Source of the DNA: Ctenosaura bakeri
Taxonomy: Eukaryota; Chordata; Lepidosauria; Squamata; Iguanidae
Length of the DNA stretch: 64,000 nt
Reading direction: 5' to 3'
Assembly (NCBI GenBank): GCA_948474755.1
Contig: CAOLHI010002111.1
Location: 124,001 to 188,000, forward strand
A model generated the notes under the pieces. That model was not told the DNA's origin. It made no database searches and was given only the letters and a program-made list of their open reading frames with translations. Below, piece after piece: positions 11,601-23,130 of this stretch (within the stretch, counting starts at the first letter, position 1; each line of letters begins with the position of its first letter). The translations under genes and the position numbers were made by a program.

Positions 11601-12981
11601 CAGCTCTCCCAGATCTCAAGGAGATATCTTTCCCACTGTGAATCTTGGCTAATAACATGCAAAACACTTGCTCCAGGCTTGAATTACTATCCTTCCCTTT
11701 TTGCAATAGGTCTGGTCTTCCACTCTGGAACCAAGTACAGCCTCATCACTCAGAACAGCCAAACTAACACTGCTTTTCTTTTGCCTAGAATGTTCAACCA
11801 GCACTTTTTATTTGTTTGTTTGCCTAAAGGTTTCATTTTGCTCACTGGCTTTCTTTACTACTAAAGTAACTAAATGCCAAAAATGGTGGCCTTGCTTAGT
11901 GGAACAATGAAGTTGATCTAAGTGTTGCTGCAAATGGTGGCTCTGCCAGTATGCAGAAGCCAAAAAACTAAACAAAACCTTAGGGTTCTCTTATTGTTTC
12001 TGTAAACAAATACTTCATACCTCTCTGCTGCTCTCAAAAAGTGCAAGAATGCAGCTGTTTCCTAGGTAACTAATTACTGTTGCCTCCCAAGGCTGTTTGG
12101 GGTTTGGAAGGAAGTCCTTGTTCAGACAATTGAGTTTGGAAAAGTTTTTCAGTAGCAACTTATGCATCATTGGACTTGGCTTTTCCTAGAAGGACACATA
12201 CACAAACTATTATGAGATAGGGGAGCTTCCTATGGCTATCTAGAAGCACACCACCAGTTTTCATACCCTATCCCTAAGATGTTTCAGTTATTTGCAGCTT
12301 CAGTTATTAAGTAGCTCTCACAGTTATCACATTGTTTCTGCACTAAAAATTTCCTTTGAACTAACAAACTGTGTCTCTGTAGTAGAGTCCCACCCCATTT
12401 CACTGAGGACTAAATGCTAATAAGAAACAAAATCATTCAGTTAAAATTCATTGCCAGAAACTGTCGAGAAAGCTAGTGCACTGCTCTACAACTACCATAA
12501 GCTAGCCTCCTGGAATGCCCTTTGCAAAGAAAGGGAAGAAATCTTTCAACTGCTTCCTTCTGTTTTTATAGGTGTGTAGGTCCTGCTCTTTCCTCCTTGG
12601 CCGGCTGGCTGGCTGGCTTGATTAAAGTCATTTGATTTCACCTGTTCCCAAAAAAAAAAGCTGGGGCAGTTTATAACCTTTAGGGTTGCATTTTAGATCA
12701 CAATGGATTTCTCTTAAAAGTACAGTGTTTTGATACTGAAAGAAAGAATTGCAGTCTTCCTGAAGGGGCTTCTAAGAATTTTATAGTATAGTATTACGCT
12801 TTGGTGCACAGATAGGAGGGCAGCCGGGCACCTGACTTCATGATGGTGGAGAGAGAGACTAAAGAGCACCAAAGGAAAACAGGAGTGAGTAGGAGAGCTA
12901 AAACAGATAGAAGAGGAGCTCTCTGTACCTCATTTATGATCCACATGGGGAAGGAGGTGTCCTCTTTTTGTTTGGTTCCAT
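8613..12981. other. Long anonymous stretch
   Basis: This is 4.4 kb with no recognised transposon or exon apart from the (AAC)n tract at 8,957. A TATA-like TCTATAAAAG at about 9,604 was noted but has no supporting context. Small frames such as 10,798-11,001 look like chance. It could hold old repeats too decayed to read by eye. Confidence 0.35.
8957..8975. repeat. (AAC)n microsatellite
   Basis: About six AAC units. Such tails often follow Bov-B-tailed SINEs, but no SINE body is evident just upstream. Confidence 0.9.
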
Positions 12982-13225
12982 GTCCTATTCATGTCATACC
13001 ATTATAGCGCTATTATTCCATGTTAGCTACCATAGATCTGTACTATGGAATCCAGGGATTTGTAGTTTGGTGAGGTATTGGTGAATTCTGAATGAGAATG
13101 ATAAATGTCCCTTCCTCAACATTAAACCACAGGATTCCATAGGATGTAACCAGGGCAGTTAAAGTGGAATAACAGCACCATTCCACTGGAATAACAGCAC
13201 TATAATTGTGTACTGTGAATGGGCC
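12982..13225. mobile_element. TTA-target MITE, copy A (diverged)
   Basis: It carries the family's inner terminal motif 'attatagcgctattattcca' near 13,001 and the inverted counterparts 'ggattccatagg' (13,131) and 'aagtggaataacagca' (13,161). A second half-palindrome 'attccactggaataacagcac' shows a local duplication. The outer ends are degraded. It is the oldest-looking of the full-length copies. Confidence 0.65.
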
Positions 13226-13564
13226 CCAAGACAGGTATCAGAAATGTACTGTGACTAGTGGCTGTGCTGTTTAAAGGATTCTGTGACCTCTAGTTCCCTA
13301 AAATAACATTTCCAAGTCCTAGTTTAAGATCCTGATTAAGATCCCATCTAATTTTGGAGAACCTCAAAGTCTGTTTCATCTGGCAAACAGTCGGTGGGCT
13401 GATCTGTGTTAGCAAGTGAAGGAAGTCTAGTATCTAGGACAGCTTGGTGAATGATCTTTGCTTCATGCCAGGTTTTAATTTAATGAATGTCACAGAGAAA
13501 CATGTATAGCTTGCTTCTTATGACAGTTTTCAGTCACCATGTAATACAGGCATAAAAAATATTG
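13226..13564. other. Anonymous sequence
   Basis: No feature recognised. Confidence 0.35.
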
Positions 13565-13630
13565 GGTCCTCCAGCTGTTGTTGAACTGGAATTTCCATCA
13601 TCTCATTTGGAGGGGCTACATTAGCACATC
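13565..13630. repeat. Arm of a common fold-back repeat
   Basis: It matches the widespread reptile motif of the type 'ttggactacaactcccatcatc...' ('ttgttgaactggaatttcc' then 'atcatctcatttggagggg'). It is related to 26,850, 39,961, 49,880 and 54,145. Only one arm remains. Confidence 0.4.
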
Positions 13631-14354
13631 CCTGGTATATATGGTTCCTAATCTCTTTCTCTTCCTGCTTGTTATCTTCTTTCTTCCCAGCCTCCTTTCT
13701 CCTTGTGGAAACAAAGTGATCAGTGTGTTAACCCTCAGCTATGCATCATCTTTCTTAGCTTGAAGATATTCTGGGGTTTGTTATCAGAACTAAGGTTGCC
13801 AGCTCTCTGGGGGATGAGAGGTAGAACTGCTGTTTCATCTTTAACAACAACATGAACTGTGGAAAATAGTAGGCAAAGCTTTTCCTAGGATGCCAAAAAT
13901 ACCACAATTGCTTTGCAATAACTGCTGCCCAAATGTCTGGGCAACTTTATTGCAGTTGAGTCTGCATTTCCTCCCACATCTCATGGAGTTAGGTGGATCC
14001 TTCAGATGGATACTGACAGTCACTCTGTTGGCCAAAAGGGTAGGGCCTGTATGAGGTAATTTCATGCCAGCTTCTTCCTGTGCCCTCATATGACTAGGTA
14101 GTCTGAAATAATGACCAGCATCTTATTTCACCATCTATGTAACATGACTTTACCTATACTTAGTTACATAGAAAGGACACTAAGAAACCCTATTAATGAA
14201 TTGCAAAGATGCATATTAGGATACCAGCAAAAGTGCCTGATAGGCATTGGTCCCATTGTGCATTGGTTATTTTGCTGGCTCTACTATGTAATAACAGCAT
14301 CCCTCTACTGGATACAGATGTTACAAAACTGGCCAGTTCTGATTGCTGCATGCA
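13631..14354. other. Anonymous sequence
   Basis: No repeat or exon recognised. An 82-codon minus-strand frame at 13,841-14,089 has no familiar motif. Confidence 0.35.
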
Positions 14355-14520
14355 TAAATCCACTTACTCCAGGCTCCAAGGTTGACTCAGCCTTCCATCC
14401 TTCCGCAGGTCGGTAAAATGAGTACTCAGCTTGTTGGGGGCAATTAGCTAAAACACATTGTAAACTGCTTAGATAACACTTAGTTGATAAGCGGTATAGA
14501 AATACTTGCTATTGCTATTG
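14355..14520 (+). mobile_element. tRNA-derived SINE, 5'-truncated
   Basis: It contains 'ggctccaaggttgactcagcc', 'ggtcggtaaaatgagtac' and 'gcttgttgggggcaa', then a 'aagcggtatagaaatactt' tail. The same body occurs inverted at 51,575-51,805. The tRNA-like head is missing here. Confidence 0.75.
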
Positions 14521-14632
14521 GCTAGGCTGACTAGACCGATGAGAATTTGCAGTCCAACTACAGCTTGATGGTTATACATTCCCTGTCTCTGATGCATTGT
14601 GCAAAGACCGTGCACCTCATTGATGCTGGTTG

Positions 14633-15114
14633 TGTTACCTTAAGAGGTGGGGGACATTGGGGTTCACCTGCAATGCCCTATTTCATACCCTGAAGGAGTA
14701 TGTTAGCAACGCCGTAATGGTTTTTCCTCAGGACTGACAAAGGGGTTCAGAAGGGGCTGATTGCTTAACTCCAGAGTGACAAAACGTTGACGAGCATCAC
14801 AAGAATCTCTTAATGACTCGTCAGGTAGCGTGCCTAGGGAAGATCTTGTAGGATAAGATTGAGGGATGGTCTCTGATTGCTTTATCTGCACAGTTTTAAT
14901 TCCTACTATGTTCCAAAATGCAAAGAGCCGGAAGCAATGAAGGGATTAGCATAAACCCGTCAACATTGGTTTTTCCGCATAAAGCCTATCTGAACTTTCA
15001 TGGCCCTGAACACTTCTCTAGTCAGCGTGACCATGGTCATGTTCTCAGATCATTAATAAATCTAATTTATGAAAATTCCATACCTCATAGGAGGGGTGGT
15101 AGGATATGGTAACA
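14633..15114 (+). mobile_element. Solo LTR, TGTTAC...GTAACA, 4-bp TSD
   Basis: A 482-bp element with ends TGTTAC/GTAACA and a perfect 4-bp duplication GTTG (14,629-14,632 and 15,115-15,118). AATAAA at 15,055-15,060, about 55 bp from the 3' end, suggests plus orientation; no clear TATA box was seen. It is richer in CpG than its surroundings. A 62-codon minus-strand frame (14,703-14,891) lies wholly inside it and is not a gene. It belongs to the same terminal type as 6,706, 18,605, 32,020 and 45,930. Confidence 0.75.
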
Positions 15115-15118
15115 GTTG

Positions 15119-15938
15119 TAGTGTGAAAATTAAGTACAACTTGAAGTGAAGGATTTTCCAGTTTATACTAACAAATACTCTGTATTTACCAGATTTACCA
15201 GAATTCATCAAGTGTCAGTCTGCATTTTGTACTTATTTGTACTGTTTTCAGTAAGTTGATAGTAAAATTGTAAGACTGCAGCCTTGGAATGGCAAGTTAT
15301 TGATTCTGGATATAATTCAAAGAACATTTTAAAAATACTTTTTGAGCCCTAAATGCTCTGGGTTTAGAGCACATGAAAGGATCCTTGATTTTATATGAAT
15401 CTTTCTGGCAACTTTATTTATAATGGGATAATACAGTTTTGGTCCAGCAGATGCTATAGGTTATATTTCAGAGGAAGGAACTGGCAAAACCACCTCTGAG
15501 TATTCCTAGAAATTCATGTTTGCCATAAGTTGGCAGGTGATTTGTAGGCAAGCATGTGTATACACACATGCATGAAGGTCTGTATTTTCCTGTGACTGTA
15601 TTTTTTTCCTGTGTCTATATTTCCTATGTCTATATTTTACATTGGAGAAAAGTATGACTTGTGCTTCCTACTCACGTAGGGTCTAATTTGTTAGGCTGAA
15701 TGTGTGTGTAGGATTCTATATAAGTGCTTTTCAGGCTGACTGAGGTGAGAGACTGCCAGTTAGATTTTTTTCTGGTATGCCAGGGATTGGCACCATATTT
15801 ATTCCCATTGGATACAATTGGTTCTTTCTTGCCTGGAAACTCTGCAGAGACCAGCAGCCAGTGGTTCACGGGGGAAACACTACTTTGAGTAGTGCTGTTT
15901 TTAGATTATATGCAGTGTATTTGGAATGTCACGGCAAG
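15119..15938. other. Anonymous sequence
   Basis: No feature recognised apart from a short purine-pyrimidine run at 15,556-15,571. Confidence 0.35.
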
Positions 15939-16080
15939 TTACTTACTTACTTACTTATTTATTTTTAAGTACTTAAATACCACCCAATGTCTGATCTTGA
16001 CATTGATGATGTGCGCTGACAGTCTCAGGGCAGCATTCAATTAAAATCAATTTAAGATTATTTTAAATACAGTGCATTGG
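15939..16080 (-). mobile_element. Inverted LINE/SINE tail with (TTAC)n(TTAT)n
   Basis: A (TTAC)/(TTAT) run at 15,939-15,966 is followed by 'aagtacttaaataccaccc' and 'tctcagggcagc', then 'aattaaaatcaatttaagat'. Read on the minus strand this is the usual 3' end of reptile non-LTR elements with a tetranucleotide tail. The family is not determined. Confidence 0.45.
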
Positions 16081-16278
16081 TCACATATGTGGAAGTTCTG
16101 TGTCAGAAACCTCTGTTTAAAACAAAAAATACAAGTGTTGTGTCCCATTGTAGTCCATAGAGCAATGTGAGTGCTCCAGTAGGCATGAACCCTTTGCAGC
16201 CATTGATTATAATGGGAGTGATGGTTCGCGCAACCTCACATTTTTGTGTGTGAAGAAGAGGACACACTGTAATATAAA

Positions 16279-16666
16279 CAGTGGCAGACAGAGGGTTAAC
16301 AGTGCCCAGGGCAAGGGGATGGGGCAACCAGTGGGGACGGGGTGACCAGCGGGTGGAAGTGGATGGGGTGAGAGGTGGAGTGGGTGTGGCAAGCAGCAGA
16401 AGTGAGTGAGAAGAGTGGGGGCAGGCAGGGAGAGGGGTGAGTGTATGTGGTGAGTGGAGGGTGGAAGTGGGTGGGGCAAGAGGTGGAAGTGGGCAGGGTG
16501 AGTGGGGGCAGGCGGAGGGTGGGCAGGGGTGGGCAGGGCGAATGGTGGGTGGAGGTGGGTGGGGTGAACAGTGGGGAGGGCAGGTGGGGGATTCCTCTTT
16601 TTTGTTCCCCTCAACATTGGCGCCCAGGGCAGGGGGCCCAGTTGCCCCACCCTAGATCTGCCTCTG
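16279..16666. mobile_element. hAT-type MITE containing a G-rich minisatellite
   Basis: The ends CAGTGGCAGACAGAGGGT and (inverted) CAGAGGCAGATCTAGGGT form imperfect terminal inverted repeats. The flanks AATATAAA (16,271-16,278) and TATATAAA (16,667-16,674) match at 7 of 8 bases, the TSD size of hAT elements. About 16,310-16,590 is a degenerate G-rich array of units like 'gtggaagtgggtggggtgag'. Open frames of 72-147 codons here, on both strands, come from base composition only. Confidence 0.75.
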
Positions 16667-17430
16667 TATATAAAACAATTGAGCAGACCTCAGTTCTCAG
16701 GCAGGCATGGATAGGAAGGAAAAGATATGCCTTTATGTACTTGACCATTTAGTGCTTTAAATTTGAAGGCTGTCATTGATGCATTTTTATTGCCAGGGAA
16801 AGGAAGAGGTGCCTGTGGGCTTACATACTAAAATAATTTGGCTTTGCTTTGGGTATTTACTATTCTTCTTGTATGGGGTAAGCATGTACGTGTGTGTGTT
16901 GTGGGGGTACCATTTGTTGTTTATCTCAGGCTCCTAAAAGGCCTTTGGCTGCCCTGATGTAGGTTCATGGAAATTCACCTTCGGGATTTGCCCTTTCCTT
17001 CTGGATGAAAACATTTCGCATTCTAGACATGGTAACTTACCTAGGCAGTTTTTTCAATTCCCAACACAACTGATTTCCTAAGATGGGTCTCCTTTTCTGA
17101 CTTTCAGGGTCATGTTCTTGTTGAGTCATGCATTTGCCTGGCAGTTCCTGGCAAAGGATTGTCCTTTGAGCATGAGTTTCCTTCTTTATTTAACACTTAT
17201 AATAATGACCTATCTCCCTCAGATGTTGTCTTAATGACAGATAATGGTGGTAAATTGCCACACACACCAACTAACTATTTTATTAGAGTCCCTGTGGGAA
17301 CATTTTCTAGACAGTTGTTTGTTCCTGAACAGCAGCTTATGTTGCTAGGCAGGGGCTGCTCTAGGACACAGGTTATCAGTCTTTTTATCCCCAGGGATCT
17401 CTTGAGAAAGCTGAAAGTCACTGAGGTCTA
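16667..17430. other. Anonymous sequence
   Basis: No repeat family or exon recognised. A 90-codon frame (17,159-17,431) has no recognisable domain and no ATG at its start. Confidence 0.35.
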
Positions 17431-17890
17431 ATGCAAAATGACAGTTTTTCAACCTTCCTCTCTGCTCCTTTTCCATTTACTTCCTTTTCCTATAACAGTT
17501 TCCCTTTCTTATCATCTTCTTTTCTGTTCCCATCCTTCTGGTCCTCCTTTTATGCCAACAGTTTTCTCCTCTCTGCCTTTTTCTTCTCAGAGTCCTCCAT
17601 TCCAACTCTCCAAATTTCTTTGCTTCCTGGCTTTTACCAGCAGAGGCTTCCTGGCTTATTTAAGGGATGAGATGGGAGGAAAGGAAAGTTGTGTCTGAAG
17701 AAGAGTAAGAGAGAAGCAAAGGGCCCCAAAGGCATAACCCAAACTCTGCTTCTCTTTTCCTTCTCCCTCCCACAAAGCATTGGTTCCCTTGGCTCCCTTC
17801 TTTTGTGTTCTTCTGCTTCTACTCTCAACCAGCCACTTGGTCCATCTATTTCCTCTTTTTCCTTCTCTTTTCCTTCCTGTCCTTCAGCTT
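17431..17890. repeat. Pyrimidine-rich low-complexity region
   Basis: The plus strand is mostly C and T from about 17,440 to 17,640 and again from 17,740 to 17,885, with a purine-rich island near 17,660-17,730. Several overlapping frames exist only because of this skew. No element ends were found. Confidence 0.6.
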
Positions 17891-18604
17891 CATATACTGC
17901 AGCCTAACACTGTAACAAGCATCAGTTCCCACATTACACTGTATGTAAGCAAAGCTGCTTGTGCAAGCATTGGCTGAACTAAAGAGTTGTTTTAGCCATC
18001 TGGCAAGGATTGCCTGTAAGGAGGCTGTATTACTGAGACCCACCTGAAAATAAATAGAGGGCCCAGTGGAGGCCTTCATACTGCACAGTTTGTGAAATAC
18101 TGTTCTAGGCTACAGGATGTGACACTGTGTGGGAATCCTTACACTGATGTATACTTCTTGTAGTTGCAAATACTTCAGCAAGTTTTTAAATTGGTTTAGG
18201 TATTCACATTGCTTCTCAAAAAAGTTCTGTTTTCTGGCCATTAATCTTCAACATGCTTTTTCAGTTTATATTGGTTATCTCAAAGTGGGAATGGTTAGGG
18301 CATGAATAATACTATTTAATGACACTCAAATTGTCATGATGTCCAAGCTGAATGATTAATTACTAGTCTGATAAAACTTTATTTTGAAATAACCCCCCTT
18401 CTTTTCTTGTTTCACTTTCAAATGTTTATTTTTGAATGACTCAGCCTTTTGAATATTTATATAGTACAATGCATTACAGGTCTGCTTGCAAATAACCTCC
18501 ATTTACCTCACTGGGGCTTATCTCCAAGCTGATGCACAAATGGGTTGCGCTTCGTAAGCCTCACTGACATCGGTAGGATTTAGTCCTAGGTGAATGTATA
18601 CATT
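17891..18604. other. Anonymous sequence
   Basis: No feature recognised. Confidence 0.35.
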
Positions 18605-19524
18605 TGTTACCCTGATCTCTGGGGGTCCCGGGAGGGACACCTAAATAACCAAACAACAACACAACTTTGGGGAAAATTAGCTGGAACACTCACTAAAGTT
18701 AGCGAGAGGCAGGGTAACTTAGCAGGATCTTGCAACCCAGCGTCTACAGGGTGAGGTCAGTGAAGCAGCCAGACGGGTTAAAATAGCAAAAATGATGTTT
18801 ACTAAGTACAGACATATATTAAAGATACCACAGTCACACAGCTAACTAAAGAATCAGAGATTGACTTGAAATAGGGATTTTTAGAGGGAAATGGGTGATA
18901 TGACACCTGTCTCGTAGTCCTGGACCTTGAGAACGAAGTTGGGGGTGCAATGAAGAAACTCGGTGCGACAGAGCGGTCCAAGCGATCTGAGGTTTGAGCG
19001 GTCTCAGTTACCGGAACTGAGGGGAAGGCTTGCCAGGCAAAGCAGCAGCAAGGCAGTCTGGAAGTTCGGAGCGATCCGAGGAAGGTCTCGGAAGCAGGGG
19101 TTTTTATAGGGTGAATTGTGACTACAGGCCATACCTTACTCAGTGAGAACAATGCGATTTAGGAGCGGGACAAAGCTTTGGAAAGGTCAGAATTTAGCAT
19201 GATTGACTTAGAGCCGAATTAACAATAGTGTAGCCAGTATGCAAATGCGGAGTGCTTAGTACAGCTTTGTCAGGTTGCCTGCTTTGCTAGTATCACGCAT
19301 ATGCAAGGAGGTGTTTGCCAGAGAGGTCCCTGAAGTGACGAACCGGCTCTGTCTGGCCTGCCTGGGTGGAGAATGGAATGTCCAGCAATTATCAGCTGTG
19401 CTTGTTTACGTGTTTGTCCGGTGGCCTCACAAACACGTGCAGCAGGGTGGCAGAGGAAAGCCGAATTATTTGATATCAAGCGATATCAAGCGCTATCTCC
19501 GGGTAGGCCTGGACCGCAGTAACA
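18605..19524 (-). mobile_element. Solo ERV LTR on the minus strand
   Basis: Ends TGTTAC...GTAACA, 920 bp, with near-matching 4-bp flanks CATT/CATA. On the minus strand a TATA box (CCTATAAAAA, 19,101-19,110) precedes a CpG-containing R/U5. The U5 has 'ccctgtagacgctgggttgcaagatcc', clearly related to the U5 of the LTR at 6,706. Several CpGs survive ('gcggtccaagcgatctgagg'), suggesting a younger copy than its neighbours. No internal viral sequence adjoins it. Confidence 0.75.
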
Positions 19525-20334
19525 CATACCAGTCTCATACAATTTTAGTCTTACTCTTAGTGGGGGTGCCTACTCAGAAATAAGCCCCACAGCGAGGGAT
19601 CTTGTGCCTGTGCATGCTGATTTTTGAGCTAAATGGGTAAAAATCTACTTGCATCAGTGGATCTCTTCTCAGAGGAGGTAGAAAGGGTAAGACAGCAAGT
19701 GAGAAAGTTATGGTGAGAAGAACCTGGGCTGCAAACATACACACAGAGCAACTGGAAAATGTGACCTACAATATGCATGAGGGAACGAGGGAAGCTAGGG
19801 TTTGACTACTGAGGCCGAACATTACCAGTATGGGAGGGGAACAGATGACAAAACACATATCCTAAGGAAGTGACTGTAGTTTAAATTGTCCCTTTTATCA
19901 GGCAATGGAAAAGGTGTTGCTGATGGTGCTAGATCTTGGAAACAGTAACTAGTGACTTTGGATCATTGTGTTTGTTATATATAAATTGTAAATTTAAATG
20001 CAGGGGTACTAGTAGCATACCAGAATATAATTTTCACCCAATTTGGATTCCCCCTTTGTGGCAAGACCATGACATTGTATCTACATTAATCCAATAAATT
20101 ATGCATGCATAAGAAGGTGATTTTATGGTTGTGGTGAGCAGTTTGATGAAAATGTTGAACTAGCATGAGCTGCTGTAAAAAGGGGAAATTCCATGTTGAG
20201 GATTAGTAGGAAAGGAAAAGCAAGTAAATCTGCTAATATCATAACACCTTGACACAAATCTAATCATGTCACCACACTCAGGATATTGTATATAGTTGTG
20301 GTCTCTGCTAGACTGGAAGCATTCAGAGTAAAAT
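19525..20334. other. Anonymous sequence
   Basis: No feature recognised. Confidence 0.35.
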
Positions 20335-20809
20335 TGTTACCGCATTAATTCAAAATCACACCTGGGTTTTTAGCAGAAAAAAATGTAAAGAATTTAATAC
20401 ATGATTTTCCCTTGTACAAGAGGGGAGCAGTTGTGCTTCAGGCACTAAAAATATATTACTCCAAAGAAAATGGCTACACACAGGTAGCTTTATACCCTGC
20501 TAAGTATCCATTACAGAAGCAAGAAATGCTAATTATTGGCTAATCCAAATACATGCGTATAGGAACTACGTCATGAATATATTATTATGTCAGCATATAA
20601 GCAGTATGCATGCCCCCAGAGGCAGTCCCAAATTTTAATACCAGACCCCTCCCTAGGAGTGTGGTTTTTAATATTAAAATGAAGTTTTATGAGGCTCTCG
20701 GTCACCAAAGTTCATCTCTTGTGGTCACTTTCCTTGGCCTAGTTTGGCCTACTCCAGACGCTCAAACCCACAAAGTCTACCTCTCTTTCACACCTGTTGA
20801 GCCTGCTCA
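20335..20809 (-). mobile_element. Possible LTR fragment on the minus strand
   Basis: It starts TGTTACCG, the inverted form of the GTAACA terminus used by other LTRs here. On the minus strand it has a TATAAA near 20,490 and ATTAAA near 20,395, spaced as a TATA box and poly(A) signal would be. The other end was not located; the MITE at 20,810 and the CR1 at 21,240 may interrupt it. It has no TSD, so the call is weak. Confidence 0.35.
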
Positions 20810-20989
20810 GGTCATTTCCACACGAGACTGTTATAGCGCTATGATTCCACTTTCAACGTCCTATGGAATCCTGGGGTTTGCAGTTTCGGGAGGGGCCAGT
20901 CCGCCCCTCCCAAAACTGCAAACCCCAGGATTCCATAGGATGTTGAAAGTGGAATCATAGCGCTATAACAGTCTCGTGTGGAAATGACC
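20810..20989. mobile_element. TTA-target MITE, copy B: near-perfect palindrome
   Basis: A 180-bp element made of two 87-bp arms (20,810-20,896 and 20,903-20,989) around a 6-base loop CAGTCC. By eye the arms differ at only two positions. Ends are GGTCATTTCC/GGAAATGACC; flanks are TCA and TTA. The family's TSD is TTA (see copy C), which fits a PIF/Harbinger-like origin. Transcribed, it would fold into a long hairpin. It encodes no protein; a 116-codon frame that runs across it (20,610-20,960) is an artefact. Confidence 0.85.
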
Positions 20990-21239
20990 TTAGTTAGTTA
21001 TCTTTTTTACTATCTACCGTTGCTCTACTTGGCTTCCTATCATTCTAAGTTCTACAAGCTGATTTTCCTGTTATCTGCATCCAGCTGCAAGCATAAGCAT
21101 TCTTCTTGTTTTCCCTGGCCACGTTGCTCTTTTTCCTAATTCAATGTGCCTGCTATTAAGCTATTGATTAATTATTTCCTAATTATTATGCCCCTACAAT
21201 ATGGCTGTACACAAGGAAAGGTTGCAATGTTTGGGGCTT

Positions 21240-21655
21240 TTGGGCTAAGAAAAAAAAAAGAGAGAGACATGATAGAGGTGTGTAATTCATGCATCATGTA
21301 TGAAAGGATGGGAGATTCAGAGGAGGCCAAAAAATGTGCTTCACATACTGCATACTTACACTGTGGAATTCACTTTCACATGATGTAGCTGTGGCCACCA
21401 ACATGGATAGCTTTAAAGGAGAAGTGGACAGATTCATGAAAGATAATGCTATCAATGGCTACCGGACATTGATGGTTGTGTATACCATCCAGAGTCAGTA
21501 TGGCTTTTTATACCAATTGCTGGGGGACATTGGTGAGAGGCCACTATTAAGTTTTTGTCCCAAATTGTGGGCATATAGTTGACCGTGGTAATAACAGAAT
21601 GCTGGACTAGATAGTTCTTTGGTCTAATCCAGCAGGATTCTTCTTATGTTTTTAT
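21240..21655 (+). mobile_element. CR1-type LINE 3' end
   Basis: The frame contains SLWNSLSHDVAVATNMDSF-like and FKGEVDRFMKDNAINGY-like segments, then 'cagaatgctggactagatag' and 'tggtctaatccagcaggattc', with 'cttatgttttt' at the end. These are the C-terminal codons and 3' UTR of a common reptile CR1 subfamily. It is 5' truncated. Confidence 0.75.
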
Positions 21656-22593
21656 GATTATTGTGAATACATATGAATCTCTGCTTGTCTACATGACTCT
21701 GTAACCCTTAGTTGGACTGGTACCAGTATAACTAAACTTTTTTTTTAAATCGGTGCCATGATTTCCTGATTTAGAGAATACTAAATTCAACTTATTGATA
21801 GGGTATCCAGGTCTGGCATTTAAATAGAGGCATTTGAGGACACAAATAGTTCTTGGTCTTTGCAACGGGTATGACCTTATCGGAGGATGCTGGATTGTAC
21901 AGACATGTGACAATGACTCAGGACAGCAAAGACCTTAGATTGCCTTACTTATCAAGAAAGTGTTCATTAGTCAGATAAATTTAGAGGCAAGTCTGTATGC
22001 AATTATCCACAACTTCCTGCAGAGCTAGTTTACCAGCCCATTTCTGTGGCATGCTCTCTGTTCATTTTCTGTTGTCTTTATTTTAAGTGTGTGGGGAAGG
22101 GGGGGCAGGAAAGAACCCTGTCACATAGCACTTTGCTAACAGTAGGATCTGAAAGGAAATTACATTTTATTCAAGAATCCCAACAGAGTTCTTTTGACTG
22201 CTGCTGTATTGTCAGCCTGTTCTACATAATGTCCTTTATGTGACTTAGATAGGCTCTGTTTGTAAGACTCACCACCACACATCTTCATACTGCATGGGTG
22301 CAACACAAAAATTAACTTATGGAATCAATAGAGCTTTGGAAAGTTCCTTTTTTGCATAATAATTCTAAGAATCACCCAAACGTCTCTATAAAGTAGAGTC
22401 TGGAACAGGGAAATATAATGGTCTGTCAACAGAAGGACCTTTACAGGACTTCTGTGTTTTGCTGAATTATGTTATATCTGAGAACCAGATACTATGGAAA
22501 AACAGAGAGAGATGAGTGTTAGATCCACACTTGGTTTATGAACTTCATGGAACTGTCCATGTGTATCTTCTTTAGATTATCTTTAGTTTATAG
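21656..22593. other. Anonymous sequence
   Basis: No feature recognised. Confidence 0.35.
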
Positions 22594-22601
22594 TCTTACC
22601 T

Positions 22602-23099
22602 CAGTGGTTCTCAACCTGGGGGTCGGGACCCCTTTGGGGGTTGAACGACCATTTCACAGGGGTCGCCGCTCCTCGATCATTCTCCCCCCTTTTAAAAGAA
22701 GGTGGCCTCACAGCCAATGGGAGCAGTGCTTCTGAGACCCCTGCTCTGGGAGGAGGGGAGAGGAGGCATGCTGGGTGTTTCCCCATCTTTCCCTGGCTGG
22801 TGGGAAAGCACTGGAGGAGCCAAAACGCATCTGCTTATGCCGCCGCCATCTTTCCTCTCTCCCTGTCCTTTCCTCCCTGAGCCTTGTGTAAAATGTGGGC
22901 TGTTTCGGCATTGCCTTTGGGAGTGACTGGCTTTTTGAACTGTGGAAACCCAACATTCAGAACTAGAACTATTGCCTTAATTCTGGCATTGATGGACGCT
23001 TTCTGTGCTTAAAAAAGGGGGAGAGTTACCAGTTTTTAGGCATTAGAAGTCTATCCAGAGCAGTGATTTAGGGCAGTGTTTCAAATCTATTTGGAATAA

Positions 23100-23130
<31 letters not shown>

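Noticed and set aside
14703..14891. 62-codon minus-strand frame that looks protein-like
   Set aside because: It sits entirely inside the solo LTR at 14,633-15,114, which has a perfect 4-bp TSD.
16207..16650. 147-codon proline/histidine-rich minus-strand frame
   Set aside because: It is the complement of the G-rich minisatellite in the hAT MITE; low complexity explains the absence of stops.
20610..20960. 116-codon plus-strand frame
   Set aside because: Its second half is the palindromic MITE; it has no domain.
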